A DNA stretch of 64,000 bases from Vandiemenella viatica (Eukaryota; Arthropoda; Insecta; Orthoptera; Morabidae): assembly GCA_031002005.1 (NCBI GenBank), contig CM061919.1, positions 219,974,739 through 220,038,738 of the forward strand. Reading direction: 5' to 3'. Shown here one piece after another: positions 10,333 to 22,000 of the stretch; the first letter of the stretch is position 1, and each line of letters begins with the position of its first letter. The notes beneath the pieces were generated by a model that ran no database searches, had not been told where the DNA came from, and saw only the letters and a program-made list of their open reading frames with translations. A program made the translations under genes and the position numbers.

Positions 10333-12692
10333 TTAATTATTTTCTTCAAATTCTTGAATGGAGTAGAAGGAGTTGCCAATAAGATAATCTCTAAGTTTTT
10401 GCTTGAATACATCTTTATTATCTGAAAGCTGTTTTATACGATTAGGTAGTTTATTAAACAGATGTATCCCAGAATAATTAACTCCTCTTTGTACTAATGA
10501 CAGAGATGTTTGTGTTTTATGCAAGTTATTTCTGTTTCTTGTATTGAAACTGTGTACCTGTGAATTAGGTGTAAACAGGTTAAAATTTTCTATGACAAAG
10601 CTCATGAGAGAATATATATACTGAGAATACATTGTAAGAATATTGAGTTTCTTAAAGAGTTGTCTGCAAGAAGTTCTTGGTTTTATCCTACACAGAAACC
10701 TAATAGCTCTTTTCTGTGCTATGAAAACTTTTTTACTTTGTGAAGAGTTTCCCCAAAAAATTATGCCATATGACATTACTGAATGAAAATATGAGTAGTA
10801 CACCTGTTTCATTAATTCTAGATCTGCTGTTAGAGAAAGTGTTCGTATTGCAAAGGTGGCACTACTTAACTTTGCCAGTAGTGTAGTGATATGATCATGC
10901 CAACAGAGTTTCTGATCTATTTTAATACCAAGAAATTTTATACTCTCTGTTTCTAAGATTGTGTTGTTTTTATAGTTTATACATATATCTGGCTGTGCAT
11001 AGTTTTTTGTTTTAAACCTAATATAATGTGTTTTTTCAAAATTTAATTTTAATGAATTTGCCTTAAACCAATTTGCTACTACTCTAAGTACTTCATTTAC
11101 ATTAAATTCTATAGTACTGTTTGGTGTTTTACGCACAGTCAGGTTAGTGTCATCTGCAAATAAAACACTCTTAACTTTGTCGGATAAATTTCCAGGAAGG
11201 TCATTGATGTATAACAGAAAGAGGAGGGGACCTAAGACAGAGCCTTGTGGAATTCCATGTTTTATTTTCTCCCAGTCTGATGAAGCATCTTTACTTATTT
11301 TAGAATCAAAAATTGAAACTTTTTGCATTCGGCTTTCAATGTATGATTTAAACCATTTACCTGCGGTCCCAAAAATACCATAGTATTCCATTTTTTCAAA
11401 AGTAATTCATGATTTACACAGTCAAATGCTTTTGCAAGATCACAAAATATTCCTACAGGATTCATTTTATTATTCAGTTCCTCAAATGTGTTATTTAAAA
11501 ATGAATATATAGCCATTTCTATGGATGATCCTTTTTTGAACCCAAATTGTGAATTAGTTAGGATATTATAGTGTGTAACATGTTTTATTACTCTTCTATA
11601 CATGACTTTTTCAAAAACCTTTGAGAATGTTGAAAGTAATGAAATGGGACGATAGTTGTCTACACATGTTACTTCTCCTTTTTTAAATAATGGTTTTACA
11701 ACAGCATATTTTAGTCTATCGGGAAAAACACCTTGTATTAAGGATTCATTACAAATGTGAGCAAGTACATGACTGATACAGTCTGAACATCTTTTCAGTA
11801 ATTTACTTGAAATATTGTCATAGCTGGAAGAATTTTTAGGTTTTAATTGTTTAATGAGTTTATTTATTTCTGAGACTGTTACTGGTGGCAATTTCATCTC
11901 CACAAAGCTATTTGGGAAAGCAGTCTCAAGAAGCCTTAGAGCACTATGTGGGGATTGCTTTTCTATGCCTAATTTATCTACTACTGACGTAAAATGTTTG
12001 TTAAATATTTCACAAACTTCCCCTACTTCGCTATACACATATCCATTTTGTTCTATTTTTATGTCTTTAGAGTGATTTACAGTTTTTGCTGTTTCAGTCT
12101 TTATTATATTCCATATTGTTCTCATTTTATTGTCTGAATTTTCTATTTTCGCCGATATGTACCTGTTCTTGGCCTTCCTTATTACATTTCTTAGTATTTT
12201 AGAATAAAGTTTATAGTGAACTTTCAGCGCATAGCTATACGATTCTCTCATTTTTAAATAAAGGTCCCTCTTTGTTTTACTAGAGATTCTAATACCCTTT
12301 GTTATCCATCCCATGCCCAGTTCATTGTTTGGAGTGTTGAGAATTTTCCTTTTTTTGAAACTACCTTCAAAAAGTGTTAGAAATATATTCAGAAAGGAAT
12401 CAAATTTCGCATTAACACCCTGCGCATTATATACTTCTAACCAGTTTTCATTGTTTACGGTATCTATGAAGTGTTTTATATTATTTTCACTAATATTTCT
12501 TCTATAAACCCAGCTTTTCTTTATCTGTTTAACAGTTTTCCTGGACTCGATACATAATAGCTGGGCATCATGATCTGAGATACCATTTATTACTGGATGT
12601 ATGCTGTAATTACTGCACTGAGAAATATCCATAAAAAAATTATCAATTGCAGTCCTGCTATTATTTTGTATTCTCGTAGGAAAATTTAACAA
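10333..12692 (-). pseudogene. LINE reverse transcriptase, two frames
   Basis: The two overlapping minus-strand frames 11295-12692 and 10333-11391 together give the end of the endonuclease, the connector and the full reverse transcriptase. Visible motifs are DNYRPISLLSTFSKVFEKVM, QFGFKKGSSIEMAIYSFL, FCDLAKAFDCVNHELL (first Asp), GIPQGSVLGPLLFLLYINDL and VLFADDTNL (catalytic Asp pair). The C-terminal region includes SVMSYGIIFWG and AQKRAIRFLC. The frameshift between them lies just after the AKAFD block near 11395. The catalytic residues are intact, which suggests a fairly recent insertion. Confidence 0.88.
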
Positions 12693-13299
12693 GTGCTGTT
12701 AAGTTAAAAGACAACATGAAGGCTTCCATATCTAATCTATCATTGCTGTGATTCAGAAAGTCAACATTGAAATCTCCACATAATACTATTTGTTTGCTAT
12801 TTGTAAAACTTAGTAGCAAAGACTCTAAATGAGATAAAAACAGTCTGAAATTACCTGAGGGGGCCCTGTAAATTGCTATCACTATCAGCTCTTCCTTATC
12901 ATATTCTAGTTTAGTAACACAACATTCAAAGTGTTGTTCTATACAATACTTACTTACAACTACACTACTGCATTCAATATTATTTTTAACAAAAATGGCA
13001 ACTCCCCCTTTCTCCATTTTACATCTGCAGAAATGAGAGCTTAATTTATAATTTGGGATGGACAGCTGAGATATTCCTGTATCAGACAAATGATGCTCAG
13101 ATATACACAAAACGTCTACATTAAAATTTCTGGAATTTTGAATCTGTTCTAGGCTTAAGGAAATGTCATCAGTTTTACTAAATATTCCTCTTATATTTTG
13201 GTGGAAAATACTGGTCTGAACACTTTGACGCAATGACTTTGAATTGTTTATTTTATTATTACATACTGGTATATCAGTTGGAATTTTTAATTTCAACAA
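12661..13299 (-). pseudogene. LINE endonuclease domain
   Basis: This 212-residue frame holds the N-terminal endonuclease of ORF2, which nicks target DNA for target-primed reverse transcription. Motifs in order are IFHQNIRGIFSKTDD, LCISEHHL (the catalytic Glu), GGVAIFVKN, VIAIYRAP and VLCGDFNVDFL (the Asp-Asn pair). The SDH motif falls in the next frame (GISDHDAQLL). The start given is a TTG at the frame's edge; the same frame is open further upstream, so the true start is not known. The frame is lost near 12670 by a frameshift. Confidence 0.85.
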
Positions 13300-13370
13300 A
13301 TTATGATCATCAGAGACATTAATTTCCTTTAGACATCTTAATAAATCTATTTTATTTACCCTAAAAAAGG

Positions 13371-13760
13371 CCGCGACTTAACACCATTTATCATAGGGGA
13401 AGACGTCCAATCCGGCCTCCACCTCTCTCCCTCCGATTTCCTTTATTCCAACCCGTAGCCTCAGAGCTCTGTAATGCTTTGTTTCACTACTCCCATTGAA
13501 GGAGACGCCTTTAGCAGCAGCGCAAAGGAACAAATTACGGAATTGCCAGAGAAGCCTCTCTGTTTGAATACAAAGATACGAGCAAAGCGCTTTCGCCTGC
13601 ATATTAAAATTTATGAAGTGAGCGGGAAAATGTTGTAATTTATGGTTTTTGCGCTGAGCTCCGTCCGCCAGGCCAGCGTGTACCAGCGAGGGGAGGTCAA
13701 ATTGAAACGATAAATTCCGTTTTAAGAAGATTTCTCCAGGATCCAGCCAGAGCAGAAGAA
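13371..13760. other. GC-richer island, conserved-non-coding-like
   Basis: No element was recognised. The stretch is less AT-rich than its surroundings and holds several homeodomain/caudal-type words: CATTTATCATAGG, CCTTTATTCC, ATTTATGAAG, AATTTATGG. A 74-residue minus-strand ORF (13378-13602) exists but has no recognisable domain. A regulatory element is one reading; an unrecognised repeat is another. Confidence 0.3.
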
Positions 13761-14384
13761 AAAGATTCTTTTAACAAAATATCATTCTACGCAGTGCCTT
13801 GAGATTTAGAACGAATAAATGTTGATAAAAGAATTTAAAACAATTGTAGCCAATGATATCCTTGACATTCAGGTTCTGTTTTTTTGTGAGCTTGGTGCTT
13901 GTATAATAAAAGAAAACAAATCATCAGATGATGAGTTTCGATTATTAGATGTAGTAAAACCTTACAGTTTTACCAGCAATTATTCCCATTGTTAACAACT
14001 TGATACGTATTATTTTCGTGACTTGTTCTGGCGCTAACAGTTGCGATAGAAAGTTAATAAAGCAATATTTAGTAATAACTGACCACGTATTTTTTTCGGC
14101 CAATGTTCTGAAATTTGTGTAGTTAACGGGAGACTTATGCCAATCATTACGGAAGGAACTTCAACAAAATCATTTTTATTGTGAACAAAACGACATTTTG
14201 GAGAGATTAAATAATTCAGATCAAACTCAGTCAGAAATTATAGGTGAAAAGGGTTTTGTCTTGGCATATCTGTTTCAGAACAATGTGATCTTCTTAAGAC
14301 GAAATCTATTTCAACTAAAATAGTTAAAGTTAACAGTAATATGTTATCTTGGTTGTCCGGGTTGAACCGAGTCAATTTATCAAA
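13761..14384. other. Unassigned AT-rich stretch
   Basis: No coding or repeat signal was recognised. Confidence 0.4.
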
Positions 14385-14385
14385 A

Positions 14386-14422
14386 CCTAACGTTTCGGCC
14401 ATCATTTTGCGGCCTTCTTCAG
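14386..14422 (-). ncRNA. Hammerhead-ribozyme-like motif of Penelope element
   Basis: On the minus strand the order is CTGAAGAA, a GGCC...GGCC stem-loop, then GAAAC. This resembles the hammerhead core (CUGANGA, stem II, GAAA). One extra A before stem II and a short stem make activity doubtful. Penelope-like elements are known to carry hammerhead motifs in their terminal repeats, and the adjacent GIY-YIG remnant supports the identification. Confidence 0.5.
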
Positions 14423-14785
14423 AGGACTGTCAAGGTTGGGATCGCTGTCTCCTATATGTAGCTCTCGGAGAGCGCGCTAACCGTTTGGAGTGACGTCACT
14501 CAAGCTACGCCGCGCGCCGCCAGCGTGGCCTGTCCAATGGGGGCTTGCGTCCCGCGTTTTCCTAAGCAAGCATGACCATATTTGGTGAAGTTGTAGCCCG
14601 CCGTCCGCGTTCATATTATTTGGTCTCTTTTTAATTTCCAGCGCTTCTCTGATACGCCTGGGCGTATGTTCAGGCTGTTGACGTGAAGTGTCGCTACGAA
14701 ATGAAACTGTGAACTTTAAAGCTAAGTTTGATATTTTTCTACTATTTGCGTCACAAGATTCTTCATTCTTAAATTTCCACACATT
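14386..14785 (-). mobile_element. Penelope-like element 3' end with pLTR-like sequence
   Basis: Read on the minus strand, 14477-14782 encodes RRIREALEIKKRPNNMNADG, the C-terminal end of a Penelope GIY-YIG domain. It is followed by GC-rich non-coding sequence and then a hammerhead-like motif at 14386-14422. Other parts of the polyprotein are missing. It is a separate family from the copy at 7 kb, judging by the different residues around the shared REAxEI block. Confidence 0.75.
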
Positions 14786-15734
14786 TTCTTGTGTGTTATG
14801 TTAAAGAAGTTGAAATATAACTAAAGTAATACGAAAAAAAGCAGATTCCTCCTTTTTAGGAGTCTAAAGTTACGTTTGCCGTCAGAAAACGCCTTAAACG
14901 ACATAATCTGCTAGTGTCAGCGGGAAGCAATATATCTTAAGGGAAGAAATGTTCGATGGGCATTTTTGAAACTTAAGAATTTATGAGGGATGCAATGAAA
15001 CTTTCTTAAGTAGTTAGCTGTGAGATGAAGACGCAGTGTTGAGTACGCTAGCTGATGCATTACAAAACTGTAAAAGCTAGCTAGCTTTACGTATTCAGCC
15101 AGCAACGCTGAACAATCCAGTGCAATAAACAAGCGATGATGCTTTGTTGTTTAAGCGTTGAAATGCGCTTCTCGAAAAACATTCCGTTAATGAAGTTGTT
15201 GAAAATCGCGCCAGAACCAATCGGAGGTCAACTTTGTTATAACTATAATTTTCATGTGAGCCAATTGATGAAGATAATTTTCCCAAGTCATTGTCAGTTG
15301 ACTAAAAATACTTCCGACTGAACCCCTCCGAAAGCCGGTGATGAGTGTTACTACGGAGAAACGAACAGATCCGAAAACTGGCAGTAGTACAGTGAACCTC
15401 AGAGGGGACGCACACACAGTCCCGTTGTCCAGCGCAAGAGAGCAGAGCCGAAGACTAAACAACCTCGGAGCCAGCGACCCCGAACACAGTCGCTGCCTCC
15501 ATCCCCTGCTGTCTGTTTACCCGCGATGCAGTTACTCTCCTACATCGTGAAACTGTCCACAGCAGACGCTGCTCGAATTGACCCTTCAGTAAAAACTGAA
15601 AAATTGCATCATGCACAAAATAATTTTTTTTAAAATTATTAATTAAAATTAATTTGAAAAAGGTATTAAAAATATTATTTTTATTGACTTAAAATTTTAA
15701 TTATGTACATGAGAAGTGTGTCTCGTCGTAATTC
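14786..15734. other. Unassigned stretch
   Basis: No gene or repeat was recognised. The part about 15310-15560 is GC-richer with several short ORFs on both strands, none of which resembles a known protein. Confidence 0.35.
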
Positions 15735-16117
15735 TTTAATTGATTGTGATGGATCGCACGCTCCGGTGGCAATTTCCCTACACGCCCATTTTCCGCTGTA
15801 CTCGCCTGCTTTTGTCCTCTACGAACTACAACTTTAAAATTTCTTTCTTTTAGGTAAATATTCACCATTTCTCTTGGTAATTTATTTATATCCCCGACTT
15901 CTTACCTACGAAAGAAGATCTTCGCTCACCGTTAAACCTGAAATCGAGTGGCAGCTTGTGGTCGTCGTCATCTTTTCCCTTTCATGCGCCTCTCTTAATT
16001 TTTTTACCAATATTTTTCAACGCCCCATCACCAATATACGCCTTGTACATTCCCATGACTTTCTTCATCCTCCTCCTATCTTCCTATGAGTCACACTCCA
16101 ACTCCTTTATCATATCA

Positions 16118-17430
16118 CTAGCCGATGCCCACGACTTCGTTCGTGATTGTAAAGAATTTTGATTGATAGCTACCGACATGTAACAACCATACTGCAAGAT
16201 GAGAGACTCGACGCTACTACCACACATAAACACCAGTGATCTGCGGCAGATATTTTGAGCTGAAAAGTGATACATAGGGACACATACGTCTTTGGTCGAA
16301 ATATGAAAGTGCCCCAGATCGACCAATTTCAACCACCACATCTCCCACACCCCCATAGCTACCGACATCTACCACCATAGTGCACGATGGGAGCCTCGAT
16401 GCTACTACTACACACAAAGACCAGTAGTCTGCGCTTTATAGTTGTTGCAACAAAGTGAAATATAGGGATACACATGTCTTTGGTCGAAATACGAAAATAT
16501 CATTGATCGGTAACCTTCAACAACCATATCTCAGACACTCCCACAGCTACCGAAATTCGGCCAACGTTTTGTACGATCGGCAACTCTATGCTGCTATTAC
16601 ACACAAACACCAGTGATCTGCGCTAGTTTGGCTGAAAATTGATACATAGGGACACACACATCTTTGGTCAAAAAATGAAAGTGTCCCAGATCAACTACTA
16701 TCAACCACCATAGCATCCACACCCCCATACCTACCGACATCTAACCACCATATTGCACGATGGAAGACACGATGCTACTACCAGACACAGACACCAATGA
16801 TCTGCGCTATGTAGTTGTGGCAGTAAAGTGAAATATACGGACACACATGTGTTTGGTCGAAATATAAAAATATCCTTGGTCGACAGCTTTTAACTACTAC
16901 ATGTCCCACACCCCAACAATTATCGAAATGCGGCCAATGTTGTGCACGATCAGTGAGTGTATACTACTACCACACACAAACATCAGAGGTCTGTGCTTGA
17001 TATTTTTGGCTGAAAAGTGATACATAAGAATACTTACGTCTTTGGTCGAAATTCAAAAGTGCGCCTGGTCGACTGTTTTCAAACTCCATATCTCCAACTT
17101 CCCCATAGTTATCAACATGCAACCACCACAGTGCACAATGGGAGATTTTGTGCTATCACCACCCACAAACACCAATTGTCTGCGGTATGTAGTTGTGGCA
17201 GGAAAGAGAAGTATAGGGACACACAAGTATATGGTCGAAATATGAAAATACCGTACATCGACTACCTTTAACCACCACATCTCCCTGACCCCCACAGTTG
17301 TCGGCCAACGTTGTGCACGATAGGAAACTACATGCTACTACCACACACAAACACCAGTGATCTATGGTTGGTAGTGGTGGCTGAAACGTGAAATATAGGG
17401 AAACACACGTCTATTTTTATATATATAAGA
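16118..17430 (-). mobile_element. Non-autonomous Helitron carrying tandem repeats
   Basis: On the minus strand the element begins TCTTATATATATAAAAAT directly after an A and ends in CTAG directly before a T, the canonical Helitron A/T target with no target duplication. A CACGA-loop-TCGTG hairpin (16130-16145) lies 8 nt before the CTAG terminus, as expected for the Helitron termination hairpin. The insertion site inside LINE-A is clean. There is no Rep/helicase coding sequence, so it depended on another element. Most of the 1313 bp is the tandem array described separately. Confidence 0.75.
16160..17420. repeat. ~190-bp tandem repeat array, alternating dimer
   Basis: About seven diverged units start near 16164, 16354, 16545, 16728, 16915, 17105 and 17294. 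Each begins with a TACCGACAT/TACCGAAAT-type head, continues with TGCTACTACCACACA and CAGTGATCTGCG, and then TCTTTGGTCGAAAT. Odd units contain GCTGAAAAGTGATACATA and even units contain AAAGTGAAATATA, so the higher-order period is about 378 bp. Confidence 0.85.
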
Positions 17431-18060
17431 TTTACTGGTTGTTTTCTGCGGTAATTTCCAGAGACAAATCTAGCAGCCAATCTTTGCACCCCCTCCGACT
17501 CCTGTATTGTATACCTAAAATATGGGTCTCATAACTCACCAACACATTCAAGCAATGGTCTAATCAAAGTTTTTGGAACACAATTCCTTTACTTCTATCG
17601 TACTGTACATCCTCTCAACACTCTCTCCAAGAAGAGAAGGATTTTGAAACCTTTTCCTACTACCTGTCCAATGTGTTCTGTTCGGTTGAGTTTGTTATCA
17701 AACGTTATGCCAAGATATTTACTTTTCAAATCTTCAACAAGAAATTCCCTCCTGTATAATCAACCTTTAGTGTTTTATCTGTGTACCTAATAAGCTGACT
17801 CTTCTTTGCATTTTTCTTCATCCCTTATTGACCTAGATATCTTGTCCAGATCACCCTGCAGCTGTTCACAGTCTTCTCCCATTTTAATACTATTGTAAAA
17901 CATTATTTCTTCTGGATAAACCTTAATTCTGATAGTAAAACATTAACACAGACATTTACTAGAATAAATAATAGTAATGGTCCCAATAAACTGTCTTTTG
18001 GCACTCCCGTTTTCACTTCCATTTCTTTTGAAAAAAGCATTTTCCACCCTAACTTTTTGC

Positions 18061-18680
18061 TTGCCTTTTCTTTATTACTTCTCCTTCCCGTCCCAGTTAA
18101 TAGTAATTCAGTATGTTAATGCTGACGAATTTTATTTAGTTAAAATAAATAATTAACAATTATAACAATAATTACAAGTACTCTATCTTAAAAAGCAAGC
18201 GTTGTATCCATAGAACGGAGTATCACCGAGAAAAAAGCGTGTCTTAGCTTACTTTAACGAAGGCAGTTTGTTTGCCGGTAGCCAGGAAGGTCGATTAATA
18301 GCACAGTGCCACTGCCTCCCAGGCGACCCTAATGAATGAGGTCGGGGCCGCAGTCTGCATTGGGGCCATGTCTCATCGGCGCTCGCGATGAATAGCAACC
18401 CTTTAATCAGGGATGCCAACTGTGGCGGTAATGCGAGGTAACTCCCCAGATTAGTCGCGGCGTCATCTAAGAACAAAAACGTCCTAGATATGTGTGTCTC
18501 ATTTTAGTTGTCTAGTTATCTAGTCAGGTTTAGGACTGCATTTCCAACACTGCGGGAGAAATTCCATGAATATTAGAGGACATAATGAGAAATATATTTA
18601 TTATCCTGTACAGTATGTTGAGTCACTAAGTGATTATTGATGCTGGGTTTGGGGCAATTTTTTAATAATACGTAAATGAT
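18061..18680. other. Unassigned stretch with conserved-non-coding-like island
   Basis: The segment about 18240-18480 is GC-richer and contains homeodomain-like words (CGATTAATAGC, CCTAATGAATG, CTTTAATCAGG). No repeat partner was found in the window. The rest is plain AT-rich sequence. Confidence 0.3.
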
Positions 18681-18689
18681 GGATTTATG

Positions 18690-19025
18690 GATTTATTGGC
18701 AAGTATACCCCAGAAGGGTACGGCCGCCGAACTACACAGTTTCGGTTAGCCCCACATGCGCCTCTGTTGTGGCTATTTAATCTAACCCAGTAATCCTAAC
18801 GGTTGCAGTGAACATACAGTTTAACGTGGAATCCGAACCACGGAAGCGTTTTGGCGAGCTTCACATTATACAATAAGCTGTGTCATTGGAGAAAGTCGGG
18901 TTAAGGACCTTTGAAATTCCCTACCGAGACAGGGATTCTAATCGGGGACCGTTCGAACTTGTCATCTCTAATACCATACGTCTATCAGGAGTACAGTGCT
19001 CTCTACCTCTGTGAATTCTGCGGGG
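18690..19025 (-). mobile_element. SINE-2 (tRNA-derived), copy 1
   Basis: Minus-strand copy of the family at 53595-53915. Shared body words on the minus strand include AGTTTAACGTGGAATCCGAA in complement and the CTGTGTAGTTCGGCGGCC-type end. The tRNA-like head with a degenerate B box lies at about 18935-18960. It is diverged. Confidence 0.65.
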
Positions 19026-22000
19026 AAACAGCTGTGAACTGAAAAATCCCCGCAGGAATATACTGTATATATAAAATAGGAAATGTCCAGAAAGGCGTTA
19101 GGTCAGAAAAGAAGGTACTTCATAAACTCAGAGTATTCTGTGATATTCAGTTAATAATTCATGTCTTTTTACAGTAGAACTGTTATGGTTTTAAACTAGT
19201 ACCAAGTGGGAGGCATATATCACAAAATTATAACTGTAAGATTTTCTTCTTCTTCACGGTAACATGTGTTCTTTCTGTAATGGCTTTCTCGGACTTGGTT
19301 GGGGATAGTTCTTTTTATAAGAAACCCATAAAACATGGGTTTATTCTTAAATTGTACACAGTCGCCACACTAGGATAAAAATAAAAAATAAATAGGATCT
19401 AAGAAAGTTGTAAGTTATTCTCCCCGCAGAGAAACAGCACACTAAACTTTCAAAATGATCAATAACTCCAGCTTACTCTTTATGCAACAACTGTGGAACA
19501 TGGCCTACAACAAAGTTAATGTTACTCTTGAAGTCTCCGAATATTGATGTCGACACGTAAGTTAAATACGCTTTATATGTTTTATAAGTGGCCCTTGGAG
19601 GGCGTGCAATTTGCTCACAGGATTAGCCAATGAGAAAATTTAACTGAAATTACGCGATGGGAAACATATATCGGTAACATGTCCTGGCAATGTAGGACAA
19701 ATCACTGACAAAACTCCAAAATTGCAGCTATCCTAAACATTACAAAGTTCACTAAGTATCTTGTAATATCATAAATAAACTAAAATATCACCTGAAAATC
19801 ATGCACATAAATATCCCAAAAAAACCTGTTCTTTTTACATACAGTAGGTAAATGAGCAAGGTCCCATGTAATATCACACAACCCATGACACTATTCTTTT
19901 TCTTCCACAAATTCTAAGCCAAATCACAGACACTACTGCTACCATTATTTTATTTTGTACCTTCAGAATACTGTTAGTAAATAATAACGTGGTTTTTACC
20001 ATTGATATGTTTGATGAGGCTTGGTGATTCTATCATTATTCACCAGGTGACTACATTGTCGTTTCGTATAGGAAAATTTTAAACGTATAAATTACTGTAC
20101 ACTAAATATCTGACGTAACTTTAACTGATGTCTGTTGAATTATTTCATTAATAATTCGGAAATTAAGTGTCTCGCAGATTTTACCAGTCAAAGAATTATC
20201 TAGAACTTAGCCACCGAATTAGAGACTTGACTGTAATTACCCAACTCTATAAAATGTCCCTCACTGTTTTGATTTTATTTGTTAATCTTTTTGATGTTTA
20301 CTTGGAACAGTATGAGACTTTGAAGAAACGTGTCGACCAGTTTCTCAGACCAAACACACCAACTTAAATCACAGTGCGGTAACAGTTACTTGACGTAACT
20401 GTCTCCAAGGGTAGATAGGGCAGGTTGCCGGGACGAACTTACCGAGGTGCAACTGAATCATACATTTATATTGTTAGTGTTAGCAACAGTTGCTTCAAAT
20501 AATGTTTATCCCACTCCATAGTGTACACAAAAACATTTAAAGGGCCCAACTTTCTTCTTTAATCAAGTCATCATTTATTGTATTTTCAAATGGAATACAG
20601 TACTGATTAAGTGAATTTTGTTTGATCTCTGGCCAGTTTGGAGTGAGGACTGCGTAAATATCTGACGTGGCTAATTCTGTGTGCAAAACATTGCGCCTTT
20701 TCCCTTCATCCATACTACGTAGTCAAGCTGTGAACGAAGACATTAATACAGTCAATTCGGCAGTACTCGTCGGCTTTAAGAGAACCTGAAACATGTAATT
20801 ATTATCTACCATTAATTTTCGCCATCTATTTAATATGAAACTAAAACTCTGAGACTCAGTTTTAGCGTAAAAAATTGGTTCGTTAACATTATATTAAAAT
20901 CATAATCTATTTAATCATATAATACACGTATTATTCATTAATTTTTTGAAGGAGGTTTGCTGGTAGAAGAATTTGTCTCCGTCACTGACCCAAAATATCC
21001 ATTTTCCCCCTCACATAGCTTCAATGGATAATGCAATGTCTCATGTGCTTTATTAAGTTCTGATATCATCTACAGTTAGGCTGTGCATTATATCATCTCT
21101 CAGGACAGAAGTCCCGCATTTCGATCAATAAAGAAACTTTGTCAGTGATGGGAACATTAAAATAACCTCGATGTTTCTATGTTGGACTTTTCCGTAAATC
21201 TATTTATGATTACACAATAGAATAATATGTCCCTCCATTTGTGCTGGAGGCCTAGTACTTTTGACAGCAGTATTAATTATTGTCACCTGCTGGAGAATGG
21301 AGACGTAATTATGGCTGCTATCTTATTGTAAGCCATTAAGTGAGCCACCTGGCCACTCCGCAAGTATTGGAGACACTATCGCAGCCGGCAGCCAGCTTCC
21401 GGTCTGAATTATGGCTTCGCTGATTACGCCAGTGTTACCAACACGCCAGGCCTTAATTAACCGCTGGTGCTCGGCCAATCGTCGCTGTAGTTTCCTGCCA
21501 TAGGGTACAGCAAATATATTACCTCTGCCTTGTTACGTGCAAAGATAAGTATTACCGCTGGGTGAAAAGTAGCAGTGCTTTGGTTAATGCTGTATGCTTC
21601 TGAACTTCCAGCCGCTTCGGGCTGTATCCTGTGATATACATCCGTAATTACAACAGAAAAACATTCTTTCACAGCAAGAAAGGACTGTTTTGGTGCTTAC
21701 ATAGAGTATATTTAACACTGGAAGAAGAAAATGAAATTTGTATGAAAGAGAAAAAGTATATTTTTTGAATTTAGTTATTTATCGGCTTACTATTGATTTA
21801 TTTTAAATGTGTTATATCTAATACTACATTCTAAAGTAGATTTATAAATAAATTTATTATTAAAATTAAAGATGCTCTGTTTCTCGCTTCCCGCTATTTT
21901 ATATTCATTACTCTTTCGGTAAAACTGAAATGGCGGAAACAGGACTAGCTACAAAATTATCACGTAGGTTTTTAAGTATAAGTTTTTTGTTGTTTATCAG

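Larger units (their letters stand above)
10118..13370 (-). mobile_element. Jockey/CR1-group LINE, near-complete ORF2
   Basis: On the minus strand the element runs from an apurinic-type endonuclease (12661-13299) through reverse transcriptase (11295-12692 and 10333-11391) to a (AATA)n tail at about 10122-10145. It lacks ORF1, so it is 5'-truncated or its 5' end is unrecognised; the endonuclease frame remains open upstream to about 13377. Two frameshifts (near 12680 and 11395) break ORF2. A short relative of its 3' end lies at 1316-1375. Compared with LINE-A it is much better preserved. Confidence 0.88.
15735..18060 (-). mobile_element. LINE-A copy 3, split by a Helitron
   Basis: The 3' part (15735-16117) and the more upstream part (17431-18060) both align with 23007-23800 in the same orientation. 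Shared blocks include the GGTGGCAATTTCCCTACAC 3' UTR, CTCTTGGTAATTTATT, and TAATTTCCAGA...AAATCTAG. Removing 16118-17430 restores continuity at CAGTAA/TGATATGATAAAGG (minus strand), matching the same site in the other copies. The protein frames are degraded. Confidence 0.8.

Noticed and set aside
13378..13602. 74-residue minus-strand ORF as LINE ORF1
   Set aside because: It is in frame with the endonuclease but separated by a stop, has no zinc knuckle or RNA-binding motif, and the DNA looks unlike the LINE.
16118..17430. CRISPR-like or plain satellite array
   Set aside because: Units are ~190 bp and diverged, with no short identical repeats or spacers, and the Helitron termini explain the boundaries.
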